A stretch of DNA of 64,000 nucleotides. Origin: Mucilaginibacter daejeonensis (lineage in GTDB: Bacteria; Bacteroidota; Bacteroidia; Sphingobacteriales; Sphingobacteriaceae). Every line of letters starts with the position of its first letter. Positions within the stretch are counted from its first letter, which is position 1. The stretch lies in contig NZ_CP086068.1 of the NCBI RefSeq assembly GCF_020783335.1, positions 3,224,001-3,288,000 of the forward strand, in the 5' to 3' direction. The notes below the pieces were generated by a model. That model was not told the DNA's origin, made no database searches, and saw nothing but the letters and a program-made list of their open reading frames with translations. Below are positions 25,810 through 36,700 of this stretch, in pieces. Made by a program: the position numbers and the translations under genes.

Positions 25810-27243
25810 TTATGGCCAAACACCAAGGTTTTGGTAGCTCACTGCTATTTTGTTAATGGCGCCCACAAAGGCTGCCACACGCAGGGTGTCAATGCCGCTG
25901 GTATTATTGTAAGTTTCGCGTATCTCGTGGTACGAACGGATCATCGTATCCTCCAGACCTGAATTCACTAATTCAAGTTCTGATGCACCTTTGATGATCG
26001 TTGAGCGTTGCTCAGAGGTCAATGACACACCGGTGATACCTTCTACCATGTTTACAAGGTTCAGGTTCGAGTTCTCTTCAAAACGACGGTTCATACGACC
26101 GAACGATACGTGCGAAAGGTTCTTTAACCATTCAAAGTATGACACGGTAACACCACCGGCGTTGGCATACATGTCTGGAACGATCAAACCACCTTTTTCG
26201 TAGAAAATAGCTTCCGCTTCAGGAGTGGTCGGGCCGTTGGCACCTTCCACGATGATCTTGGCTTGAATATTACGCACGTTATCTACAGTGATCTGGTTTT
26301 CCAGCGCTGCCGGTACCAAAATGTCACATGGTTGCTCTAAACCCTCGCCTGAGTTGGTGAACTCCTTTGCAGCGCCGGCAAAGCCCAGGATAGAACCTGT
26401 TGCTTTACGGTGTTGGAACACTGCTTCGTAATCCAGACCGTTCTCGTTGTAAATAGCGCCTTCGTACTCGCACAAGCCAACAATGATCGCACCGAACTCA
26501 GATAAGAATTTAGCTGAGTAGTAGCCTACGTTACCCAAGCCTTGCACGATCACGCGCTTGCCGTTCAAACCGGCGGTAAGGCCTATACGTTGCATATCTT
26601 CTACTACACTCACACACTCGCGGGCGGCGATCGCCACACCACGACCAGTAGCCTCTCGACGACCAGCGATACCGTGCAATGCGATCGGTTTACCGGTAAC
26701 GCAACCTAATGCATCACCCTGACCAGGGTTCATTGTGGCGTAGGTATCAGCGATCCAGCTCATCTCACGTTCGCCCGAACCATAATCAGGTGCAGGTACG
26801 TCGATAGTTGGGCCGATGAAGTTCTTTTTGGTCAACTCTACTGTGTAACGGCGGGTAATGTTCTCCAGCTCTTGCACAGTATAGTTCTTAGGGTTGATCT
26901 TGATGCCACCTTTGGCACCGCCGAATGGAACGTTCACGATAGCGCACTTGTAGGTCATGAGGGCGGCAAGAGCCATCACCTCATCCTCGTTCACCATATC
27001 ACTATAACGGATACCACCCTTGGTAGGGCTTTGGTGATGTGAGTGCTCTACACGCCATGCATCGATCACCTCAAAACCATTACCTTTACGTATAGGGAAA
27101 CGGAAGCGGTAAACGCTGTTACATGACCTGATCTGATCTAACAGACCGGCGTCATGTTTTGTGAACTGAGCTGCATGATCAAAGTTGGCGCAAACGTCAC
27201 TAAAAAAGTGCGTTTCATGATCGGCTATGATTAAATTACTCAT
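25810..27243 (-). CDS. Glu/Leu/Phe/Val dehydrogenase family protein (likely glutamate dehydrogenase)
   Basis: A 477-residue amino-acid dehydrogenase. Motifs: [40 protein letters not shown] (catalytic Lys and Gly-rich block), [19 protein letters not shown], and the Rossmann nucleotide-binding [16 protein letters not shown]. It interconverts glutamate and 2-oxoglutarate with NAD(P), or deaminates a branched amino acid. The start at 27243 is chosen over an upstream ATG because residues from there fit the family better. It interrupts the ccm gene set. Confidence 0.88.
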   Translation of the reverse strand: MSNLIIADHETHFFSDVCANFDHAAQFTKHDAGLLDQIRSCNSVYRFRFPIRKGNGFEVIDAWRVEHSHHQSPTKGGIRYSDMVNEDEVMALAALMTYKCAIVNVPFGGAKGGIKINPKNYTVQELENITRRYTVELTKKNFIGPTIDVPAPDYGSGEREMSWIADTYATMNPGQGDALGCVTGKPIALHGIAGRREATGRGVAIAARECVSVVEDMQRIGLTAGLNGKRVIVQGLGNVGYYSAKFLSEFGAIIVGLCEYEGAIYNENGLDYEAVFQHRKATGSILGFAGAAKEFTNSGEGLEQPCDILVPAALENQITVDNVRNIQAKIIVEGANGPTTPEAEAIFYEKGGLIVPDMYANAGGVTVSYFEWLKNLSHVSFGRMNRRFEENSNLNLVNMVEGITGVSLTSEQRSTIIKGASELELVNSGLEDTMIRSYHEIRETYNNTSGIDTLRVAAFVGAINKIAVSYQNLGVWP

Positions 27244-27327
27244 TGTATATAGATTAGTTATAATTGGCAATCTGCTAATTGCTCTTCAAAGGATATGTTA
27301 ATGAATACGTTAAATCTTTTAAAAGGT

Positions 27328-27534
27328 TCAATTTTTTTCCTTTTCCAGGCGGCTAAGGCGTTTATCGATCGTAAAAAGGTATATGGCAAGGCCAACAAAA
27401 ACGATCACTACCGTGCCTACCACCACATAGATCTTACCCGAGCTACGCAAGGTATCGGCCATCTCAACATCTTGTGCAAAGGCGCCAAAGCTACCTATCA
27501 ATAACAACAGCAGGCAAGCAAGTCTCTTCATCAT
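27328..27534 (-). CDS. CcmD-family small membrane protein
   Basis: A 68-residue protein: a cleavable-looking signal region (LACLLLLLIGSFGAFAQD), a short linker, one membrane helix (IYVVVGTVVIVFVGLAIYLF) and a charged tail DKRLSRLEKEKN. The size, topology and location 3 bases after ccmC fit CcmD, which stabilises the heme-release complex. The sequence alone is weakly diagnostic. Confidence 0.75.
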   Translation of the reverse strand: MMKRLACLLLLLIGSFGAFAQDVEMADTLRSSGKIYVVVGTVVIVFVGLAIYLFTIDKRLSRLEKEKN

Positions 27535-27537
27535 TTT

Positions 27538-28209
27538 TTATAGCGAATTATTTTTGTTCTCGATCAAACGGATACGGTAACGAAGGGTGGCCACCCATAC
27601 CGCCAAGAAGATCCAACCCACACAAGCCGGATAGAACACGGCCCTCATGGCGCTGTCCATATCATACTTACCGAAGGCTGGGTTACCGCCATTGCCTGGA
27701 TGCAAGGAATCGGTCAAACGAGGTAAGATCAGTAGCAATACTACCATTACCGGGAAGGCAAAAATGTTGTATATAGCTGATATACGAGCACGTTTTTGCT
27801 CTTCGTCAATAGCGTTACGCAATACCAGGTAGGCGCAGTAGAGTAAGAAGGCTATTGCGGCACTGTTCTGCTTAGGATCATTGCTCCAGTAATCGCCCCA
27901 GGTATAGCGAGCCCAAAGCATGCCACTGAGCAACCCTAAAATGTAGAAGATGATACCGGTGTTCACACTCTCGATAGCCACCAGATCGTACTGCTCCTTA
28001 CCGGTAGCCAGGTACTTCACGCTGTAAAACACCGATATGCCGAACACCACGAACATGGCCATCCACATAGGGACGTGAAAATAAACGTTACGTATGGTCT
28101 CGTGCAGGATAGGCAGTTTAGGCACCGGTAATAAAAAGCCGGCTACCATAGTATAGGCCACTAAAAGCACTGCCATATATTTCCACCACGACCGATAAAT
28201 GAAATCCAT
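27538..28209 (-). CDS. ccmC: Heme exporter CcmC/CcsA family protein
   Basis: A 223-residue membrane protein with six hydrophobic segments. The heme-handling motif reads WARYTWGDYWSNDPKQNSA, a variant of the WGxWWxWD signature of CcmC, and LPILHETIRNVYFHVPMWM supplies the conserved His before it. It presents heme to CcmE on the outer face of the membrane. ATG 28209 is preferred over one 30 bases upstream, which would add a poor N-terminus. ccmD follows directly. Confidence 0.9.
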   Translation of the reverse strand: MDFIYRSWWKYMAVLLVAYTMVAGFLLPVPKLPILHETIRNVYFHVPMWMAMFVVFGISVFYSVKYLATGKEQYDLVAIESVNTGIIFYILGLLSGMLWARYTWGDYWSNDPKQNSAAIAFLLYCAYLVLRNAIDEEQKRARISAIYNIFAFPVMVVLLLILPRLTDSLHPGNGGNPAFGKYDMDSAMRAVFYPACVGWIFLAVWVATLRYRIRLIENKNNSL

Positions 28210-28285
28210 ATCAATAAACAGTGCGCAAAGGTATAACAAAAAAACAATTCAAAATACTATGCATACATAGTATTTTGTAACAGCC

Positions 28286-29578
28286 TTACTTCAAAGTTGC
28301 TGTAACAGGTTCGGCTGATGGCGTATAGTCTACAGGCAGTAACTCGGCTACCTTGTTCTTGCTCCAAGTGCCCTCGAACATGTCACTATGTAACGATACT
28401 ACTGCACCATTCTTGTCAAAAAGAATATAAAATGGCTTAAATAACGTGATCACGCTGACCTCATAGTTAGGCATATCCAGCGGACGGTAAATATCCTTGA
28501 ATTCCTGCGTCTCACGCTTTTTAGTGTAGATCACATAAAGACTTTCAGGAAATGACAAGGCGAACAATCCCTCTTCGGGCGTGCGTTGCACGACCTGTTC
28601 GGGCTTGATGTGATCAGGGTATAATTTGCTGTCATACTTTGACAGGTTATACATATCATACCAATACCTGGATGAATCACGTGGGCCTGCAGCGAATTTA
28701 TCGAGCTTCTTGTTAATGATCGCTTCGTCGGGGCGTTGCGGATTAGGGCGACGCGCCAGTATGCGCATCTCAAAACCGTCCTTATCAAAGTTGCCATTCA
28801 CCAATGAGCGGTAAAAGTGCAGGCTTGATCCAAAATAGATTTCCTGCCTCCTTTGCTCCCACTTCTTTTTTTGAGCAGGAGAACCGGGTAACTCTTCATA
28901 CAGGATCTTGCCCTCCCACGACATAATATTGTTCAGCCTATCGCTCTTAAAATCCTTAAGCAGGAACTTGATCTTGTACCCTAAAGCCTTGTTCTCGATA
29001 TTCACAAAATCATAAGAGTAAGCCTGTAGCGTTCGCGTCGACTTTCGGTAAATGAGCGTCAGATCGTGTGGATTAAGTATCTGGCATTGCTTGGCGTAAG
29101 CCGATGTGCCGAAGAACTCGGTCAGGAACATCTCATAGTTGCGTTTCCAGTCGGCTGGCGTTGTCACCACCACATCGCTCAGTTGCAGCACGGCCGGCTT
29201 AAGTTCGGCATTAACGGTCATCGATTGCCCGTTAATGAGCACCGTTCGTATAAAGTCCTCATAGCCAACCGATGTCATGACCAGTTGATACTGCCCTGAC
29301 TTTATGTTACGAAGCGTGAAGTTACCGTCCTCATCAGTAGCGGTGCCATAGGTAGCGTTACTCAGGAATACGCTTACTTTGCCTACAGGAGCCTTGCTAT
29401 TTGCATTGATGACCTTGCCGCTAATGGTACCTTGAGCGAATAACCACACCGGGAAGCCCAGCATACATAGCATAACCAGCACCCAACGCTTTATTGAAAA
29501 GATGTGCAGTGATGACAATGATGGTGCTAATGAAGCCAAGTTGATACGATATAGCGATCTGGTACTAAATATACGCAT
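28286..29578 (-). CDS. Carboxypeptidase-like regulatory domain protein between ccmB and ccmC
   Basis: About 430 residues. A hydrophobic segment (RWVLVMLCMLGFPVWLFAQG) ends in a likely signal cleavage, followed by a carboxypeptidase regulatory-type domain (ISGKVINANSKAPVGKVSVFLSN to LQLSDVVVTTP). The rest, about 300 residues, has no recognised fold. Start codons are uncertain: ATG 29578 gives a long N-terminus, and an internal Met (MLCMLGF) could be used. It begins 2 bases after the ccmB stop. Confidence 0.75.
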   Translation of the reverse strand: MRIFSTRSLYRINLASLAPSLSSLHIFSIKRWVLVMLCMLGFPVWLFAQGTISGKVINANSKAPVGKVSVFLSNATYGTATDEDGNFTLRNIKSGQYQLVMTSVGYEDFIRTVLINGQSMTVNAELKPAVLQLSDVVVTTPADWKRNYEMFLTEFFGTSAYAKQCQILNPHDLTLIYRKSTRTLQAYSYDFVNIENKALGYKIKFLLKDFKSDRLNNIMSWEGKILYEELPGSPAQKKKWEQRRQEIYFGSSLHFYRSLVNGNFDKDGFEMRILARRPNPQRPDEAIINKKLDKFAAGPRDSSRYWYDMYNLSKYDSKLYPDHIKPEQVVQRTPEEGLFALSFPESLYVIYTKKRETQEFKDIYRPLDMPNYEVSVITLFKPFYILFDKNGAVVSLHSDMFEGTWSKNKVAELLPVDYTPSAEPVTATLK

Positions 29579-29580
29579 GA

Positions 29581-30264
29581 TCAATCGCGCCACAAAAACG
29601 GAAACAAAATAAGCGAGACAGCGATCACGATCACATTGATGGCGGCCAGTACTCCAAAATTGCCGAAGGTGAGGCTACGTTCTACCCCATCCATTGCGCT
29701 TTTACTGATCTTGATCAGCAGCATGATCACCGGTATGATCACCGGAAAACTCAGGATAGCCATAAGCGTTCCGTTGTTACCTGCCTTGGCCGCAATGGCC
29801 GATACCATGGTGAACACTGTGGAGAACGTGACGCTGCCCATTAAAATGGTAAGAAAATACCAAACACCATCGCCCACAGCGTTATAAAAGAAGATACTAT
29901 AAACGATCAGTGCCAGCACACTCAACAGCCCCATGAGCAAAGCATTATAGATCATTTTGGAAATGATGACCGCATGTGGTGCCGCTATGGTGTAATAGTA
30001 CAGCATACGGCTTCGACTCTCCTGCAAAAAGCTTTTGGCTATAGCGTTCACCGAGGCGAACAGAATGATGATCCAGAATAATACATTCCAAACCAATGGG
30101 TAACCTTGACTTTTTTCAAAACCTGGTGTTAAGTGAAAGGCTATATAACAAACAAAGATGGTAGATACGATGTACAGCAATACACCATTGAAAGCGTACT
30201 TTGAGCGCCATTCAAGCAATATTTCCTTCCGGAGCAGGTGCCCCGCCTGGCGTAAAACTTCCAT
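29581..30264 (-). CDS. ccmB: Heme exporter protein CcmB
   Basis: A 227-residue protein with six hydrophobic segments and the CcmB-type start (RKEILLEWRSKYAFNGVLLY), LFASVNAIAKSFLQESRSRMLYYYTI and LPFVIPVIMLLI-like blocks (SFPVIIPVIMLLIKI). CcmB is the membrane partner of the ATPase CcmA in the heme-release complex; ccmA is not in the window. The ATG at 30264 is preferred because the -7 box overlaps an upstream GTG. Confidence 0.88.
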   Translation of the reverse strand: MEVLRQAGHLLRKEILLEWRSKYAFNGVLLYIVSTIFVCYIAFHLTPGFEKSQGYPLVWNVLFWIIILFASVNAIAKSFLQESRSRMLYYYTIAAPHAVIISKMIYNALLMGLLSVLALIVYSIFFYNAVGDGVWYFLTILMGSVTFSTVFTMVSAIAAKAGNNGTLMAILSFPVIIPVIMLLIKISKSAMDGVERSLTFGNFGVLAAINVIVIAVSLILFPFLWRD

Positions 30265-30269
30265 CGCCA

Positions 30270-30277
30270 CAAATATA
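30270..30277 (-). promoter_or_regulatory. Bacteroidota -7 box (TATATTTG) close to the ccmB start
   Basis: The minus strand reads TATATTTG TGGCG ATG. Five nt separate box and start codon, suggesting a leaderless transcript. Confidence 0.6.
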
Positions 30278-30354
30278 TGATTTATTGTATGGTTACAGGA
30301 CGATGAAGCTTAAGGATGCTGTTGTGACACATCGCGCTGCTGCGACGAGCATGA

Positions 30355-32295
30355 TCAATACTGCTTAACCGCTTCGTCAAGCAGTCGTTTCATTTTTTCG
30401 TGTAGCTGGTAAGGTTGGAAAGGTTTCGACAATATATCGTTCATACCCGCACTAAGCGCTTGCTGCTGCTCATGCTCAAAGGTAGCGGCCGATAGTGAGA
30501 TGATCGGGATGCTGCGTTTGGGTTCTGCGAAGTTCACGCGTATGTTCTTGGCCGCCTGGTAGCCATTCATCTCTGGCATGTGAGTGTCCATCAGGATCAT
30601 ATCGTAATCGTTATGCAGCAGCTTATCGATCACTTTTTGGCCATTATCCACGATCTCGACCTTTACATTCCAGTCCTTCAACATTTTAGTAAGCATGAAC
30701 TGATTCACCAGATTATCTTCAGCTACCAGTATACTCACGTCGTTGAATGGCTCAAGCTCGCGTTTAACATCCTCCCGGCTTTTCTCCGGTGCAGGTCGCT
30801 CGGCAATGCTGTACCAATTCACAAAGTTGAACACACTACCGCTGCCTACCTGGCTGCTTACGGTCAACTCGCCGCCTTTTAATTCGGCCAGCTTTTTAAC
30901 GATGGTAAGCCCAAGGCCCGTGCCGCCATATTTGGAAAGGGTATCTTCTTCGGCTTGCTCAAAAGAGTCAAATATCTTGCTCAACCGGTCTGAAGGGATA
31001 CCGATACCGGTATCGCTAACACTGAATTTCACTTTAACGTTATCATTCAAACGCTGAGTGACGCCTAATTGCAGCTTCACGTAGCCACGATCTGTGAACT
31101 TGATCGCATTGCTGAGTAAGTTCATCAGGATCTGGTTGAGGCGCAATGAGTCGAACAATAAGATCTCAGGCAATTCCTGATCGATCTCTAACTGAAGTTC
31201 GATATTCTTCTCGTCGGCTTTATATTTTAACAGATCAAATACGGCCTTCACGATCTTGCGGATATCGTTCGGTTTACGGATGATGCTGAACTTACCTGCC
31301 TCTATCTTAGAGATATCCAACACATCATTGATCACACCCAGTAATGATTGCGACGAAACATCGAGCAGGTCGACCACGCCTTTTTGCTGCTCGTCCAGCC
31401 CGCTTTTACGCAGCATTTCGGTCAAACCGATAATGCCGTTGACCGGAGTACGCAACTCGTGGCTCATGTTGGCCAGGAAGGTCTCTTTTACTTTTTTAGA
31501 ATGCTCCGCTGCCTCTTTAGAACGGATCAGTTCCTGTTGAAAGCTTTTTTGAGGAGATATATCGCTGATGTTGATGAACAAAACCTTATTGCTGTAGGTG
31601 ATCCTACATTCGGCCCAGATGAAACGTTTATCAAAGGTCTCGAATTGGTACTCGGCCACAGCATAGCTCAGGTTATTGTTCACGATCTCTGACAGTCGTT
31701 TTCTGAACTTTGGTTGGCTCGCAACCGCAGCGAGGTCCACTATGCTTTTCTGAGTAGCCTCGGCAGGTTGATAACCTAATATCTTATATACCGCAGGATT
31801 GATGGAACGTATACGGAACGTATGTGCATCCACCGTGGTAATGATGTCTGCCGAGTTTTTGACCATGATCGCGTAGTTGTTAAGCTCCTCGTTCTTGGTC
31901 TTGATATCGCGTTGATGCTGGGCCAGTTGAATAAATGAATCGACCTTAGCCGATGTGATGAACGGGTCCAAGGGTTTGTACAGGTAATCGACAGCGCCGG
32001 TACCGAAACCTTTCACCGCGTATTTTGATTCTTTGGAAATAGCCGTTACAAAAATGACCAGGATGTCTTTGGTACGTGGGTTGGCTTTTAACATCTCTAC
32101 CAACTCGAAACCGTCTATCTCTGGCATCTGTACATCCACCAGCGCAATGCTGATGGGATTTTCCCAAGCTATGCGTAATGCCTCATTAGGCGATGTGGTA
32201 GAGAGGATATTGATGTCATCACGCTTTAAAAGGGCTTCAAGCGCGATGATGTTCTCCTCCCGATCATCAACCACTAAAATGTTAACATTACTCAT
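30355..32295 (-). CDS. Hybrid sensor histidine kinase / response regulator (REC-PAS-HisKA-HATPase-REC)
   Basis: 646 residues, soluble. An N-terminal receiver (ILVVDDREENIIALEAL, phospho-Asp in ALVDVQMPEIDGFEL) precedes a coiled linker and a PAS domain (about 145-255). HisKA is FLANMSHELRTPVNGIIGL, with the N and G boxes NQILMNLLSNAIKFT and DTGIGIPSDRL and GGTGLGLTIVKKL. A second receiver is at the C-terminus (ILVAEDNLVNQFM, MILMDTHMPEMNGYQ). It starts 31 bases after CheB and is the last gene of the signalling operon. Confidence 0.92.
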   Translation of the reverse strand: MSNVNILVVDDREENIIALEALLKRDDINILSTTSPNEALRIAWENPISIALVDVQMPEIDGFELVEMLKANPRTKDILVIFVTAISKESKYAVKGFGTGAVDYLYKPLDPFITSAKVDSFIQLAQHQRDIKTKNEELNNYAIMVKNSADIITTVDAHTFRIRSINPAVYKILGYQPAEATQKSIVDLAAVASQPKFRKRLSEIVNNNLSYAVAEYQFETFDKRFIWAECRITYSNKVLFINISDISPQKSFQQELIRSKEAAEHSKKVKETFLANMSHELRTPVNGIIGLTEMLRKSGLDEQQKGVVDLLDVSSQSLLGVINDVLDISKIEAGKFSIIRKPNDIRKIVKAVFDLLKYKADEKNIELQLEIDQELPEILLFDSLRLNQILMNLLSNAIKFTDRGYVKLQLGVTQRLNDNVKVKFSVSDTGIGIPSDRLSKIFDSFEQAEEDTLSKYGGTGLGLTIVKKLAELKGGELTVSSQVGSGSVFNFVNWYSIAERPAPEKSREDVKRELEPFNDVSILVAEDNLVNQFMLTKMLKDWNVKVEIVDNGQKVIDKLLHNDYDMILMDTHMPEMNGYQAAKNIRVNFAEPKRSIPIISLSAATFEHEQQQALSAGMNDILSKPFQPYQLHEKMKRLLDEAVKQY

Positions 32296-32326
32296 AAATT
32301 GTAGATAAAATTATAAAAAAGTTCGG

Positions 32327-32971
32327 CTAAGCTTGCAAAAGCTCAAATATATCATTTACCGTGAGTATCTCGTCGGCCGCATTGATCTCAACCGCAGCGC
32401 CCGGCATTTCCCGCATTTCGGCGTCAGCCGGATCTTGCGCTATAGTGAGCGAACCCTGTTCCCTTAACTTCAATAGTCCACGTGCGCCGTCTTGATTTGC
32501 ACCCGATAAAAGAATTGCTGTGCACCGCCCCTTGAACACCTCTGCCGCGCTTTCGAAGGTAACGTCTATAGATGGTTTTGAATACCAAACGGCTTCGGAG
32601 ACATCCAGACTAAATTGTTCTTCACTTTCGACCAAAGTATGATAGTTGGCCGGTGCGATGTAGATAGTGCCACGTGTGATCGCATCTTTATCGCTCACTT
32701 CGCGGAGGTACATACGGCTATTCTCGGCGAACAGTTTTTCTATTTCTGAAAAAAAATTTTTCTTTCGGTGAATGATGATCACCACTATTTTGTTCAGGTC
32801 GGCAGGCAATACCTTAATAAGCCGGAACAGTATCTTGAAAGATCCAGCCGAACCACCCAGCAGCAATACTTCAGAGTTGCGCCAGCGCGATATGGTATCG
32901 GGTTTAAGAGCCAATTTTTTGATAGATGTTTTCTTTGGAACTGATGGTCTTGAAACGTTTTTTAAACGCAT
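32327..32971 (-). CDS. CheB-type methylesterase domain protein
   Basis: A 214-residue protein with only the CheB esterase domain. The catalytic Ser is in LLLGGSAGSF (S41), the His in IIIHRKKN, and the Asp in LLSGANQDGARG, matching the CheB triad. The receiver domain of canonical CheB is absent. Its start overlaps the end of the CheR gene by 68 bases, which implies tight coupling. No chemoreceptor is nearby. Confidence 0.87.
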   Translation of the reverse strand: MRLKNVSRPSVPKKTSIKKLALKPDTISRWRNSEVLLLGGSAGSFKILFRLIKVLPADLNKIVVIIIHRKKNFFSEIEKLFAENSRMYLREVSDKDAITRGTIYIAPANYHTLVESEEQFSLDVSEAVWYSKPSIDVTFESAAEVFKGRCTAILLSGANQDGARGLLKLREQGSLTIAQDPADAEMREMPGAAVEINAADEILTVNDIFELLQA

Positions 32972-33740
32972 CAGATCTTATAGCTTCCTTACTGCCCAAA
33001 CACAAAAAACCTAACGGACACAAACTGCGATAGAACAGGTCGAGTATCTTCTCCTGTAACGGTGACTCGAAATAAATGAACACGTTACGACAACTGATCA
33101 TTTGGAACTCGTTGAACACATTATCTGAGATCAGGTTATGCACCGAGAACAATGTATTTTGCTTCAGTTCGGTATGAATGGTAGCGGCATCATACAATAT
33201 GGTGAAGTGATCGGTAATAGTGCCCGGCAAACCTGAATACTGATAATTCTCGGCGTAGGCCTTGATCTTTCGTAAACTATATATACCCTTCTTGGCCTCC
33301 TTCAATACTTCGGTATTGATATCAGTGCCGTAGATGAACGACTTGTTGCGCAGGCCAGCCTCATGCAACAATATAGCCAGCGAGTATACTTCCTCGCCTG
33401 ATGAGCAACCCGCACTCCAGATCTTGATGTGCTGGAAGGTGGACAGATAGGGTAACACTTGATCATTGATCGCCTTGTAGAACAACGGATCACGGAACAT
33501 TTCGGTCACGTTGACGGTCACCTCTTCCAAAAAGTTCTGGAAGAAGGCCGTATCATTAATCAGCATGTGCTTCAGGTCATAATAGCCCAGGCGTTTCAGC
33601 TGCATGATGCGTGTGATACGCCTTCGCAACGACGCTTTTGAGTATCCCGAAAAATCGAACCCGTGTATCTTCTTCACCAGGTCGATCAGATCATTCATCT
33701 CTATGGATGATGGCCCTTTACTGTCTATATCATTGATCAT
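32904..33740 (-). CDS. CheR-type protein methyltransferase
   Basis: A 278-residue CheR. N-terminal helical domain with KASLRRRITRIMQLKRLGYYDLKHML, the SAM-binding motif IWSAGCSSGEEVYSLAILL, and MISCRNVFIYFESPLQEKIL near the end. CheR methylates Glu residues of chemoreceptors; no receptor gene lies near. It begins 4 bases after the CHASE3 kinase and overlaps CheB. Confidence 0.92.
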   Translation of the reverse strand: MINDIDSKGPSSIEMNDLIDLVKKIHGFDFSGYSKASLRRRITRIMQLKRLGYYDLKHMLINDTAFFQNFLEEVTVNVTEMFRDPLFYKAINDQVLPYLSTFQHIKIWSAGCSSGEEVYSLAILLHEAGLRNKSFIYGTDINTEVLKEAKKGIYSLRKIKAYAENYQYSGLPGTITDHFTILYDAATIHTELKQNTLFSVHNLISDNVFNEFQMISCRNVFIYFESPLQEKILDLFYRSLCPLGFLCLGSKEAIRSDAFKKRFKTISSKENIYQKIGS

Positions 33741-33744
33741 ACCC

Positions 33745-36700
33745 TTACCCCTCTAACCATAACTGCATCAATGATATGAGTCTGTCCATATCTATCGGTT
33801 TCGTTATATAATCGTTAGCTCCGGCCGCCAAACACTTTTCTCTGTCCTCTTTCATGGCCTTAGCTGTTAAGGCTATTACGGGTAACTTGGCCCATTTGTT
33901 TTGCTTTCTTATCTGACGGGTAGCCTCATAGCCATCCATCTTTGGCATCATGATGTCCATCAGTACCATGTCGATACCTGGAGTGGCCTCCAGTTTCTCC
34001 AGTGCCTCGTCCCCATCGTTAGCGATCTCAACATTGATGTCATGCTGTTGCAGCGCACTGCTCAAGGCAAATATGTTACGCATGTCGTCGTCTACTACCA
34101 GCACCTTTTTACCCTTGAGGATGTCTTTGCCTTTGGTTGGCGCAGCCGCTTTCGCGGCAGGTGCAGTAGGCGCCGAGCTTACTTTATGTAAGAACAGGTT
34201 CACCTCATCGATCAATCTATCGGCAGATTTGTTGGTCTTCATCACCATTGCGTTGGCATATTGCATTAAACGACTAACTGATGAACGATCAAGCTCCATG
34301 GCGGTATTAATGATCACCGGCAACTCGGTAAAGCGGTCGATCGCCTTTATACGGTCAAGCAAATCCAAACCAGACACATCAGGCAAGTTCAGATCCAGGA
34401 TCACGCATTGGTATTCGTTCTGGTTAAGCATATCAAAGGCCTGCTCGCCGGTAAATGCCTGGTCTACCGTGATACCTTGCTTTTGCATCAGATCTTTCAA
34501 GGCCTGGCTTTGTGCCTCATGGTCTTCTACCAAGAGGATCTGCCTGAAAGGCACACCACTTTGGCTTGCCATATCATGGAATAATTTATCGAGGGTCTCT
34601 GTATTGATCGGTTTTTTCATGAAGCTGATCGCACCTTCCTTACGTACTTTGTTAGCCGCAGCCTCTCCTGCCGACATCAAATGCACAGGGATATTTTGCG
34701 TATCAGGATCTGCCTTTAATTCACGCAGTATCTCCCAACCGTCTTTACCAGGCAGCATGATGTCCAGTATCACGGCATCAGGCAATTGCTCTTTTACCAA
34801 CGATGCAGCGTTGGTTCCCTCATGGGTGAGCACCGCATCATAGCCATGCTCGCGGGCGTAATCATTTAGTATGTCGGCAAAATTCTTGTCATCCTCCACG
34901 ATAACCACCAAAGGCCGTTCGCGACCCGGGCGATTTACGGTGACCTGTGGCAACATCTCTTTAGCCGGCTGGAAACTTTCCACGGTCGGCAATGAAGGCT
35001 CTTCATCCTCACGCACCGGTGCTTGTGTGGCCTTTAAAGGTATGGTCAGCGTGAACTCGCTTCCCGAACCTAATTGACTGGTCAGGCTGATCTCGCCACC
35101 TAACAGTATGGCCAATTCGCGACTGATCGACAGACCCAGACCAGTACCGCCGTATTTTCGGCTTGTTGAGCCATCGGCCTGCTGGAAGGCTTCAAATATC
35201 ACACGTTGCTTTTCAGGGGCTATACCTATACCCGAATCCTTAATGGTAAAGCTGATAGTATCGGGCTTTTTACCTGGCTTGGCAATTATAGAAATATGTC
35301 CGTTCTCTGGTGTGAACTTGAACGCGTTAGATAACAGGTTCTTCAGTACCTGCTCAACACGTTGCTTATCTGTATAAATGTGTTTAGGCACACCCGATGC
35401 AGTGTGATCGAATTTGATGTGCTTGTTGCGTGCCACCTCAGTGAACAGCAGCTCCAGGTCGGTCAAGATGCTATTCACGTCAACATCATCGTTCTGCATA
35501 TCCATCTTGCCCGACTCGATCTTCGAGAGGTCAAGAATGTCATTGATGAGGGTCAACAGGTCATTACCGGCGTTAAAGATCACACTTGCGTACTTGATCT
35601 GGTCCTCGCTCAGGTTGTCGGTCTTGTTATCCTTTAATATACGGGCCAGTACCAATATACTGTTCAACGGAGTACGCAATTCGTGACTCATGTTGGCCAG
35701 GAACTCTGATTTGTAACGACCGGTGGTCTCCAGCTCATTCACCTTCACGTTGATCGCTGTGCGGGCCTCCTCAATAGCTTGATTCTTCTCTTCAAGCAGG
35801 CTGGCTTTTTCTTCCAGCTCGGCGTTGATGGTACGCAGTTCTTCTTGCTGTACGCGAAGCTCTTCTTCTGAGGCCTGAAGCATCTCTGTCTTGTTGAGCA
35901 ACTCCTCGTTGGTCACACGCATTTCTTCCTGTTGTGCCTCCAGTTCCTCGGCCTGTTGCTGGGTCTCCTCGAACAGATCGTGCATAATGGTGCGTGCCTG
36001 GGCAGTATTGATAGCGATACCTATGTCATCGGCAGCCGACAATATATAATCACGACCAGCATCGGTAAGTGCTCCCTGGAAGGCTACTTCCATCACGCCT
36101 TTCAATTTTTTATCAAAGAAGAAAGGCACGATCATGATCTCGGCCAGGTCCTGGCTAATGATCGAGGTCTGCAGTTGTAGTTTGTCGTTAAAGGAGCCTT
36201 TTACAGTGGTCGCCTTTTGGTCCTGCGCTACTTGTCCCATCCATCCTTCAGACAGTTTGATCTTCTTTTTAACCAAACCCAGATCATGGAAGGCGTAATA
36301 GGCAAAAAGGTCCAGCACGTCCTCGTTCTCATTATAAAGGTACAGGGTACCACTCACTGCATCGGCATACTTACATACCTCCGATAGTACTTTTTCAGAA
36401 AGCTCTTTTTCATCAAGCTGGCCCTGCATCTTCTCGCTCAGCAAGGTGATACCGGTGAGCAGCCAGTTGCGGCTTTCGTTCTCGGCCAGTACTACTTCCA
36501 ACTCCGCATTGGTCTCCTTGATCTCGGCTTCGGCTTTCCGTTGCTGGTCAAAGGTCTTTTGTATGTAGAAGAATAGTACAATGATAATGATCAGGAATAT
36601 TGCCGAACCAATGCCAATGGTCCATACGGTACGGTCGGCCGCGTAACGGGTCCTTTCCTTACCTAACTGCACGGAGGTGTTCTCGATATCGTTGATCTTG

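Noticed and set aside
33950..34843. A 297-codon open frame on the plus strand opposite the CHASE3 kinase
   Set aside because: It is antisense to a gene with complete domain motifs, and its translation is Ser/Leu-rich with no recognisable domain.
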